The position numbers and the translations under genes are program-made. Under the pieces are notes generated by a model. That model did no database searches, was not told where the DNA came from, and saw only the letters and a program-made list of their open reading frames with translations. Below, one piece after another: positions 1 through 5,379 of a stretch of 6,237 nt of DNA. Location: the NCBI GenBank assembly GCA_012510695.1, contig JAAZHN010000114.1:1-6237 (forward strand), in the 5' to 3' direction. This DNA is from Mollicutes bacterium (GTDB taxonomy: Bacteria; Bacillota_I; Bacilli_A; RF39; UBA660). Positions within the stretch are counted from its first letter, which is position 1; each line of letters begins with the position of its first letter.

Positions 1-42
1 AAATATACTAACAATACTTATAAATAATTTCTTACCTTTCAT
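1..42 (-). CDS. Start of an exported or membrane protein (partial, runs off the left edge)
   Basis: Only the first 14 codons lie in the window. They read MKGKKLFISIVSIF with no stop: a basic N-terminus followed by a hydrophobic run, as at the start of a signal peptide or membrane anchor. The start is supported by a good Shine-Dalgarno AAGGAG at 53-48 with a 5-base spacer. A competing ATG at 46 is out of frame and stops after four codons. The gene lies nine bases downstream of the prepilin-like gene, whose TAA stop overlaps this Shine-Dalgarno, so the two are almost certainly co-transcribed and probably translationally linked. The product could be a second surface or pilus-associated protein, but the visible residues do not show its function. 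Confidence 0.7.
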   Translation of the reverse strand, partial: MKGKKLFISIVSIF

Positions 43-51
43 ACATACTCC

Positions 52-705
52 TTAATACATGATTACTTCTCGGTGATGGACACGACAAATACCATTGTTA
101 TCTATATAGTTATAAGTTATTTGATAAACACCTGGAGCATACGTATTATATGTTCTACTGGCTACGACTATGTCTCCTGGAGTTGCTAGGTTAGAGTTTG
201 TTTTTAAGGTTATTTGATTGCCTTTTTCAGAAAGCATTCTTAAACCTATAGTATTTAAATTGATATAAGGATTATCAGGCATTTCATTAACAACTAGTGG
301 TGTTGATTCAACAAAGTATATATTATCATCTGTTTCTTCTAAAGGAAACTTATGTTCTAATTCTCCACTACAATTTAAAGTAAGAAGTGCTAGTTCATTA
401 CGGTTAATTGGATTACCATCTCTTGGATCTATTGTATCTTTATCTAAGTAACCATTTTCAATTAGTTCTTGTATTTTTAACTTAACAAATCCTCTACCAT
501 ATCTTAATTCATTATTATAAGCGATATTTGATGAGACATATGAGGATGAAGCAACATTAATTTTATTGATTAATCTTGTATATGCAACATTTTCTTGAGA
601 TCTTTTAACACCTTCCATATTATTAACATACATTAAAATAACAATTAAAATTAATGCGATTGTTATAATTAGTTCGATAATTGTAAAACCATTTTTTTCT
701 TTCAT
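52..705 (-). CDS. Prepilin-like protein with type IV N-terminal methylation motif and Ig-like C-terminus
   Basis: This 217-residue protein starts with a class III (type IV prepilin) signal. A short basic leader MKEKNG is followed by FTIIELIITIALILIVILMY. A prepilin peptidase would cut after Gly6, leaving Phe as +1 and the conserved Glu at +5 (residue 11). Residues 7-27 form the hydrophobic helix that anchors and packs pilin subunits. Residues about 70-105 (LIENGYLDKDTIDPRDGNP) resemble the globular part of Gram-positive pseudopilins. The C-terminal 60-70 residues, ending in a PGVYQITYNYIDNNG segment, look like the last strands of a DUF5011/HYR-type bacterial Ig-like domain; this is pattern recognition and was not searched. 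Two cysteines (in LNCSG and NGICRV) could form a disulfide. I chose the ATG at 705, which has AGG nine bases upstream, over an in-frame TTG at 714 that directly abuts that AGG. It is probably a minor pilin, pseudopilin or surface adhesin. Assignment to ComG or to a pilus system is not possible from here. Confidence 0.82.
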   Translation of the reverse strand: MKEKNGFTIIELIITIALILIVILMYVNNMEGVKRSQENVAYTRLINKINVASSSYVSSNIAYNNELRYGRGFVKLKIQELIENGYLDKDTIDPRDGNPINRNELALLTLNCSGELEHKFPLEETDDNIYFVESTPLVVNEMPDNPYINLNTIGLRMLSEKGNQITLKTNSNLATPGDIVVASRTYNTYAPGVYQITYNYIDNNGICRVHHREVIMY

Positions 706-730
706 ATATATCAACCTATTCTCTATTATT

Positions 731-759
731 AATTTACCATTATTATTAAAATATTACAA
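731..759 (-). promoter_or_regulatory. Predicted promoter of the prepilin-like gene
   Basis: On the minus strand, TTGTAA (759-754) is followed after 17 bases by TAAATT (736-731), preceded by an extended -10 TGG. Each hexamer matches the sigma-A consensus at four of six positions. Transcription would begin near 724, giving a leader of about 19 bases that holds the weak AGG ribosome binding site. Chance matches are common in AT-rich DNA. Confidence 0.5.
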
Positions 760-777
760 TTAATAAATAGTTTTATG

Positions 778-786
778 TGTTAAACT
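778..786 (+). promoter_or_regulatory. Predicted extended -10 promoter of the YigZ-family gene
   Basis: TGTTAAACT is an extended -10 (TG, one base, TAAACT). No good -35 lies at the right distance; the nearest candidate, TTACAA at 754-759, is 21 bases away. Transcription would begin near 793, about 14 bases before the ATG. It lies back to back with the promoter of the prepilin-like gene. Confidence 0.35.
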
Positions 787-806
787 AGTTATTAAGAAGT
801 GATGAA

Positions 807-1160
807 ATGAAATTATTAAATGAATATACTTATATAGTTAAAAAATCTAAGTTTATTGGTTATTATTATTCTCTAAGTACTTTAGATGAAGTAGAAAATA
901 TTCTTAGTTTTTTTAAAAAAGAACATAAGAAGGCTACTCATGTTACTTATGGTTATATTTTTGATAATAATCAGAAAAAATTTGATGATGGTGAACCAGG
1001 CGGAACAGCTGGGATGCCTATTTTAAAGATCTTAAATGAAAATGATTTAAATAGACACTTAATTGTAATAGTTAGATACTTTGGCGGGACTAAGTTAGGG
1101 GCTGGAGGTTTAATAAGGGCTTATTTAACTACTGCAAAAGAGGTCATAAAAAAATCTTAG
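807..1160 (+). CDS. YigZ/IMPACT (UPF0029) family protein, N-terminal domain only
   Basis: This 117-residue protein matches the N-terminal domain of the YigZ/IMPACT family. The early KKSKFIG segment (residues 12-18), the HVTYGYIF strand (about 45-52), DDGEPGGTAGMPIL (about 60-73) and VRYFGGTKLGAGGLIRAY (about 89-106) are all family hallmarks. Eukaryotic IMPACT/Yih1 proteins regulate the Gcn2 kinase; the bacterial role is not established, though nucleic-acid or ribosome binding has been suggested. Bacterial members are usually about 200 residues with a second, ferredoxin-like DUF1949 domain. Here the protein ends after the first domain and a terminator hairpin and an opposing gene follow at once, so the second domain is absent, not frameshifted away. 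The ATG is preceded by GAAGTGAT, a Shine-Dalgarno matching the 3' part of the consensus. The gene stands alone, divergent from the prepilin-like gene and convergent with trxA. Confidence 0.88.
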   Translation: MKLLNEYTYIVKKSKFIGYYYSLSTLDEVENILSFFKKEHKKATHVTYGYIFDNNQKKFDDGEPGGTAGMPILKILNENDLNRHLIVIVRYFGGTKLGAGGLIRAYLTTAKEVIKKS

Positions 1161-1176
1161 GAAATCCTAAGATTTT
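1151..1176. terminator. Bidirectional terminator between the YigZ-family gene and trxA
   Basis: AAAATCTTAGG (1151-1161) pairs with CCTAAGATTTT (1166-1176) around a four-base loop. The flanking A run on the left and the T run on the right give U-rich tails on both strands, as in an intrinsic terminator working both ways. The stem contains the TAG of the plus-strand gene (1158-1160) and the TAG of trxA (complement of 1167-1169), so both genes end inside it. The T tail is short and interrupted. Confidence 0.75.
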
Positions 1177-1472
1177 ATTACGTTTTCAAAGTCAGTTACA
1201 TCACGGAAGCCAATGAATTTTTCAACTTCAGTATTATCTTTATAAATAAATATTGTAGGAATACTCATTACTCCATACTCAGCGGCTAATTCTTGATACT
1301 GATCAACATTAACCTTGATGATTTCTACTTCTGGGTATTTTTTATTTAATTCTTCAAATACACTGTTAATCATTTTACAAGGTCCACACCAATCTGCATA
1401 AAAATCAACTATTTTATAGCCAGTTGTTGCCATTTCTTTTAGATTTCCTGATTCATAATTAATAATTGCCAT
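1167..1472 (-). CDS. trxA: Thioredoxin
   Basis: Thioredoxin is a small cytoplasmic dithiol reductase that keeps protein cysteines reduced and supplies electrons to enzymes such as ribonucleotide reductase and methionine sulfoxide reductase; it is itself reduced by thioredoxin reductase. The 101-residue length is typical of a single thioredoxin fold. The active site WCGPCK lies at residues 28-33 (Cys29, Cys32) after the usual VDFYAD strand with the buried Asp (residue 23). The cis-proline of SIPT is Pro72, followed by the IFIYKDN strand. There is no signal peptide. The ATG at 1472 has AAAGGAG at 1485-1479 with a 6-base spacer. The Shine-Dalgarno touches the stop codon of the upstream cvpA-like gene 12 bases away, so the two form an operon transcribed from the promoter at about 2214. 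The gene ends in the bidirectional terminator. Confidence 0.97.
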   Translation of the reverse strand: MAIINYESGNLKEMATTGYKIVDFYADWCGPCKMINSVFEELNKKYPEVEIIKVNVDQYQELAAEYGVMSIPTIFIYKDNTEVEKFIGFRDVTDFENVIKS

Positions 1473-1484
1473 ACTCTTCTCCTT

Positions 1485-2195
1485 TTATCTATATAAATCG
1501 ATAATCTCTTTTGCATCATCAATTTTTAACTTATTCATTTCGACTAACTTGTCGGCAGAATTAACATCTAATACTTCATGCTTTAATAATGTATGAATTG
1601 CTTTTTTATTAAATTCTTTTTTATCATTACTATCTTTATATTCATCTTTTAATGAATATATTTCTTCAACTGATTTATATACTTTTTCTACACTTCCAGA
1701 TAAGAATGGTGTTTCTTTTAAAATTAAGTGACCATATTTACTATTATTAATATCATCTGCAAAGAAGTTAACTTGTGTTGAGATAAATAAAAATAAAAAT
1801 AAGATAATAATTGCTTCAACTAAACCTACGATCATTCCTAATATTTTTGATGGTAAGGTTAGTACAATTAAACTATTTAATAATTTATCAACTATTTTAG
1901 TAATAAATAATAGAAATTTAAATAAGATAGCTAGTACAAATAAGACAATAATAAAAGCTATACCCTCATAAATTAATATATTAATTACTGTTACTCCCGC
2001 TAAGGCACCTTTCAAATCAAAGAATGGTAATTTTTCATACATTAAAGTCGCTAGGGGATTTTTTAAATAGAAAGCTAAGATAACTACTAGAATAGTTCCT
2101 ACTAACATGACTACACTTTTAATAAATCCTCTTTTAAAACCAATTAATAGTCCTAAGATTAAAACGATTATGACAAAAAAATCAATAAAATTCAT
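1485..2195 (-). CDS. CvpA family membrane protein
   Basis: This 236-residue protein matches the CvpA (colicin V production) family. It has membrane segments at about 5-20, 26-44, 70-98 and 117-140. A GFKRGFIKS loop after the first segment and a small-residue-rich GMIVGLVEAI helix in the last fit the family pattern. CvpA proteins are inner-membrane proteins of poorly defined function, linked to colicin V secretion in E. coli and to envelope or bile-salt stress in enterobacteria. The tail at about 141-236 is hydrophilic, charged and mostly helical, longer than in the B. subtilis member (about 177 residues in total); its role is unknown. I chose the ATG at 2195 because AGGAGGG lies at 2207-2201 with a 5-base spacer. 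An in-frame TTG at 2225 would add ten residues but has no such site and lies upstream of the predicted promoter -10. The gene is followed by trxA in one operon and is divergent from rnhC. Confidence 0.85.
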   Translation of the reverse strand: MNFIDFFVIIVLILGLLIGFKRGFIKSVVMLVGTILVVILAFYLKNPLATLMYEKLPFFDLKGALAGVTVINILIYEGIAFIIVLFVLAILFKFLLFITKIVDKLLNSLIVLTLPSKILGMIVGLVEAIIILFLFLFISTQVNFFADDINNSKYGHLILKETPFLSGSVEKVYKSVEEIYSLKDEYKDSNDKKEFNKKAIHTLLKHEVLDVNSADKLVEMNKLKIDDAKEIIDLYR

Positions 2196-2213
2196 CTTAT
2201 CCCTCCTATAGTC

Positions 2214-2219
2214 ATTATA
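2214..2219 (-). promoter_or_regulatory. Predicted -10 of the cvpA-trxA operon
   Basis: The minus strand reads TATAAT (2219-2214), a perfect sigma-A -10. The region 17 bases upstream is an A/T tract (TTTTTT on this strand at 2242-2237), a weak -35 that could act as an UP-like element. Transcription would start near 2207, at the first base of the Shine-Dalgarno, leaving a leader of only about 12 bases. Confidence 0.5.
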
Positions 2220-2230
2220 GTACAAAACAA

Positions 2231-2259
2231 GTGAAAAAAAAAGGAAAACATGTTAAAAT
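2231..2259 (+). promoter_or_regulatory. Predicted promoter of rnhC
   Basis: GTGAAA (2231-2236) and TAAAAT (2254-2259) are separated by 17 bases, and the -10 is extended by TG at 2251-2252. Transcription would begin near 2266, directly before the GAGGTGA ribosome binding site at 2267-2273. It overlaps the upstream part of the opposing cvpA promoter, so the two could interfere. Confidence 0.5.
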
Positions 2260-2278
2260 TAATAACGAGGTGAATAAT

Positions 2279-3211
2279 ATGACCATTTCCTATAAAGTAA
2301 GTGACAACATTAAATCAGAAATGATCGAGTATTATCAAGATTTAAAAAGAGATAAAACACCACAGTATGCTACATTTCAAGCTGAAGAAGCAGGAACTAT
2401 CATTACTTTATATGATTCTGGTAAAGTTGTTTTCCAAGGTTTAAGTGCTGATATTGATGCAAGTATGTGGTTTGATTTAGAAATGCATAAAAATAACAGA
2501 GATGTTAGAAAAGAAATCGATTTAAAAGATAAAGATAAAAAAGAAGAAAAAGACTATCGTTATTATAATTTATCAGCGATTGGTTCTGATGAAGTGGGAA
2601 CAGGAGATTATTTTGGACCAATTGTTGTAACTGCCTCATTTGTAGATAAAAAGGATCACATGTATTTAATTGATTTAGGAATTAAAGACTCTAAGAAGTT
2701 ATCTGATGAGAAGATAAGGAGTATTGCTCCTAAAATAATTGAGAAGTTTCCGCATGTAACTTATATTTTAGATAATGAAACATATAATAAAAATCCTGAT
2801 TTTAATATGAATAAAATGAAAGCTATATTACATAATAAAGTCTTAGTAGGGCTTCTTGAAAAAGATAATTATCCTTATGAGAGAATAATTATGGATCAAT
2901 TTGTTTATCCAAAAAAATATTTTGAACACATTCAAGATTCAACTAAAAAAGTTACAAATATATTATTTTTAACTAAAGCTGAAGATAAAAATTTAAGTGT
3001 TGCGGTTGCATCAATTATTGCTAGGTACACATTTATTAATTATATTGATAAATTAAGTGAAAAGTATAATCTAACTATTCCTAAAGGTGCTGGTCCTCTT
3101 GTTGATCAAGCTGGAAAGAAAATAGTTGCTGAATATGGATTTAATGAATTAAATTTAATTGCTAAATTAAATTTTAAAAATACCGAGAAAATAAAAAGTA
3201 ATGAAGAATAA
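2279..3211 (+). CDS. rnhC: Ribonuclease HIII
   Basis: RNase HIII cleaves the RNA strand of RNA-DNA hybrids in the cytoplasm, removing R-loops and primers during replication and repair. The 310-residue length matches the B. subtilis enzyme (about 313). Residues 1-75 form the TBP-like N-terminal substrate-binding domain, with YATFQAEEAGTIITLY and GKVVFQG. A charged linker (about 78-94) leads to the type 2 RNase H domain. That domain opens with GSDEVGTGDYFGPIVV (from residue 102), where Asp104 and Glu105 are metal-binding acids. It continues with DSKKLSDEKI (137-146), MDQF (Asp206) and KAEDKNLSVAVASIIAR (233-249). DEVGTGDYFGP separates HIII from HII. The start is the ATG at 2279, with GAGGTGA and a 5-base spacer; an in-frame GTG at 2231 lies in the predicted -35 and has no binding site. 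The gene is divergent from cvpA, as in Bacillus. Its stop falls in the loop of the following terminator. Confidence 0.96.
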   Translation: MTISYKVSDNIKSEMIEYYQDLKRDKTPQYATFQAEEAGTIITLYDSGKVVFQGLSADIDASMWFDLEMHKNNRDVRKEIDLKDKDKKEEKDYRYYNLSAIGSDEVGTGDYFGPIVVTASFVDKKDHMYLIDLGIKDSKKLSDEKIRSIAPKIIEKFPHVTYILDNETYNKNPDFNMNKMKAILHNKVLVGLLEKDNYPYERIIMDQFVYPKKYFEHIQDSTKKVTNILFLTKAEDKNLSVAVASIIARYTFINYIDKLSEKYNLTIPKGAGPLVDQAGKKIVAEYGFNELNLIAKLNFKNTEKIKSNEE

Positions 3212-3229
3212 AATTCATTACTTTTTTTT
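3193..3229. terminator. Bidirectional terminator between rnhC and tex
   Basis: AAAAAGTAATGAA (3193-3205) pairs with TTCATTACTTTTT (3214-3226) around an eight-base loop. A run of eight T follows C3221, giving a U tail for rnhC transcripts. On the minus strand the arm ends in TTTTT-A-TTTT, giving a tail for tex. The rnhC TAA (3209-3211) is in the loop and the tex stop (3230-3228) is at the end of the T run. Confidence 0.8.
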
Positions 3230-5369
3230 ATATTTCTAATAAACTTAAACTAACCTTCTCTTTTTCTAATTGAATATCAATTATATAACAATCAACTATA
3301 TCACCAACACTTACTACTTCACTAGGATGTTTAATGAATTTATTACTTAGTTTAGATATATGAGCAAGCCCATCATTATGAAGTCCGATATCAATAAATA
3401 CACCAAAATCAACAACATTACGAACTGTTCCACTTAATTTCATGCCGATGCTTAAATCTTTAATGTCTAAGACATCACTTTTTAAAATTGGTTTAGGCAT
3501 TTCATCTCTTGGATCTCTAAGTGGTTTTTTAAAGTTTTCAATAATATCTGTTACAGTAATTAATTCTAAATTATTTTCTTTAGCCAAAGAATTTATATCA
3601 ATTTCATTTAATTTATTAACTAGTTTTTCATCACCAATCTGAGATTTAGTAAATCCTAGGTGAGTCAAAAGAGTATTTGCGGTATTATATGATTCAGGGT
3701 GAATAGCAGTTTTATCTAATGGGTTATCACCATTATCAATTCTTAAAAAACCGATTGCTTGTTCATAGATTTTTGGAGTAATACTTTTAATTTTTTCTAT
3801 TTCTTCGCGGTTATTTATTTTTCCTTTTTCTTCTCTAAGTTTAATGATTTCATTAATTGTTTTATTAGTTAAACCAGATATATATTTTAAGATTGAACTT
3901 GAGGCAGTGTTGATGTTTACACCCACTTGGTTAACTACTTTAGTAACAACAAAGTTTAGAGACTCATCTAAGTTTTTAGCAGAAACATCATGTTGATATA
4001 AACCAACTCCAATACTTTTAGGATCTATTTTCACTAATTCTGATAAAGCATCTTGTAATCTTCTGCCAATACTAATTGCACTTCTTTTCTCAACTGTTAA
4101 GTCAGGAAACTCTTTTATTGCTTCGTCACTTGCTGAATAAACACTTGCCCCTGCTTCATTGACAATTAGGTATTCAACATTTTTCTTTGCTTTTTTAATT
4201 GTCCTTGCAATAAACATCTCTGATTCTCTTGAAGCAGTTCCATTACCAATCGCGATTATATCGATATCGTATTTATCAATTAAATTTAAAATTATCTCTT
4301 CACTTTCAATAACCTTATTTTGAGGTTCATGAGGATAGATAACATCGATATGTAATACTTTACCGGTTTTATCTAAAACTGCTAATTTACAACCAGTTCT
4401 AAAAGCAGGATCAAAACCTAAAACAACTTTTTCTTTAATTGGTGGAGTTAATAATAAATTTTCTAAGTTTAAAGCAAAGTTATTAATTGCAGATTCTTCT
4501 GCTAATTCTTTTAATTCACTTCTCACTTCTCTTTCCACGCTTGGATAAATTAAACGGTCATACGCATCAGTAATTGCTTCTTCTATTAATTTAATACAAT
4601 CAGTATTATTACCTTTAATAAACCTATTTTGAATATAAGTAATTGGCATCTCTTTTTCAACATTAATTGATACAGATAAAACACCTTCTTTTTCGCCTCT
4701 ATTTACTGCAAGAATTCGATGCGGTTTAATTTCTTTAACCGCTTCAGCATAATCATAATATATTTCATAAATCAATTTAGGATCTTGAGCATTCTTTTTG
4801 ATTTTTGCATTAATTATTCCTTCTTTGTAAATATAATTTCTTAAATATTTACGATATTCAGGAGTATCACTAATTATTTCTGAAATAATATGTTTAGCAC
4901 CTGTAATTGCCTCTTCACTAGTCTTTATAGCCTCATTAATGAAGTTTTCAGCTTCAATATATATATTAGGGCTATAACTTAATATTAACTTACTAAGGGG
5001 TTCTAAACCATTTTTAATTGCTTCAGTAGCTTTTGTTTTTTTCTTTTCTTTAAATGGCCGATAAAGGTCTTCTACTTCAACTAATTTACTCGCGGCCATT
5101 ATTTCAGTTTTTAACTCATCAGTTAACATTCCTTTTTCATCAATTAATCTAATAACATCTTCTTTTCTTTTCAGTAAGTTAACTTCATATTCATAATAAG
5201 TACTTATTTTTCTAATTACTTCTTCATCTAATGATCCAGTTACTTCTTTACGGTACCTTGCAATAAAAGGAATAGTATTTCCTTCACTTAATAAATTTAA
5301 TACTGCAACTACATTTTCTTTCTTTAAATTTAATGCTTTGCTTATTTCTAATATAACTTCTTCTTTCAT
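3228..5369 (-). CDS. tex: Tex family RNA-binding transcription accessory protein (S1 domain)
   Basis: Tex is a conserved cytoplasmic nucleic-acid-binding protein, related to eukaryotic Spt6, that affects transcription and expression of virulence or toxin genes; its mechanism is not settled. This 713-residue protein is full length for the family. The N-terminal helical region contains GNTIPFIARYRKEVTGSLDE (30-49) and DLYRPFKEKKKTKA (101-114). The YqgF/RNase H-like domain runs from about 315 to 430, with LGFDPAFRTGCKLAVLD (317-333) and IGNGTASRESE (374-384). Tandem helix-hairpin-helix motifs lie at about 480-545, with NINTASSSILKYISGL. HPESY is at 557-561. A C-terminal S1 domain occupies about 640-710, with GTVRNVVDFGVFIDIG and DGLAHIS. 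The ATG at 5369 has AGGTGAT at 5381-5375 with a 5-base spacer. The gene follows holA with a 10-base gap, the holA TAG being part of this Shine-Dalgarno, so the two are in one operon. Transcription ends at the bidirectional hairpin shared with rnhC. Confidence 0.96.
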   Translation of the reverse strand: MKEEVILEISKALNLKKENVVAVLNLLSEGNTIPFIARYRKEVTGSLDEEVIRKISTYYEYEVNLLKRKEDVIRLIDEKGMLTDELKTEIMAASKLVEVEDLYRPFKEKKKTKATEAIKNGLEPLSKLILSYSPNIYIEAENFINEAIKTSEEAITGAKHIISEIISDTPEYRKYLRNYIYKEGIINAKIKKNAQDPKLIYEIYYDYAEAVKEIKPHRILAVNRGEKEGVLSVSINVEKEMPITYIQNRFIKGNNTDCIKLIEEAITDAYDRLIYPSVEREVRSELKELAEESAINNFALNLENLLLTPPIKEKVVLGFDPAFRTGCKLAVLDKTGKVLHIDVIYPHEPQNKVIESEEIILNLIDKYDIDIIAIGNGTASRESEMFIARTIKKAKKNVEYLIVNEAGASVYSASDEAIKEFPDLTVEKRSAISIGRRLQDALSELVKIDPKSIGVGLYQHDVSAKNLDESLNFVVTKVVNQVGVNINTASSSILKYISGLTNKTINEIIKLREEKGKINNREEIEKIKSITPKIYEQAIGFLRIDNGDNPLDKTAIHPESYNTANTLLTHLGFTKSQIGDEKLVNKLNEIDINSLAKENNLELITVTDIIENFKKPLRDPRDEMPKPILKSDVLDIKDLSIGMKLSGTVRNVVDFGVFIDIGLHNDGLAHISKLSNKFIKHPSEVVSVGDIVDCYIIDIQLEKEKVSLSLLEI

Positions 5370-5379
5370 CTTTAATCAC

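Noticed and set aside
44..46. ATG at 46 on the minus strand as the start of the leftmost gene
   Set aside because: Its frame stops after four codons; the ATG at 42 remains open and has better spacing from AAGGAG.
706..714. TTG start three codons upstream for the prepilin-like gene
   Set aside because: The only Shine-Dalgarno candidate (AGG at 717-715) directly touches this TTG, leaving no spacer, while it is nine bases from the ATG at 705. A short basic leader also fits the prepilin signal better.
2196..2225. TTG start ten codons upstream for the CvpA-family gene
   Set aside because: A strong AGGAGGG precedes the ATG at 2195, and the extension MYYNDYRRDK is the translation of the promoter and binding site.
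2234..2242. Run of nine A as a transcriptional slippage site
   Set aside because: It lies upstream of the predicted rnhC transcription start, so it is not expected to be in the coding part of either transcript.
2231..2278. GTG start sixteen codons upstream for rnhC
   Set aside because: The extension translates an A tract, the -10 element and the ribosome binding site. GAGGTGA sits at the right distance from the ATG at 2279, and the resulting length matches known RNase HIII.
3442..3642. Open frame of 66 codons on the plus strand
   Set aside because: It lies entirely antisense to tex, whose conserved HPESY-to-S1 region covers it. It has no convincing ribosome binding site and its product resembles nothing known.
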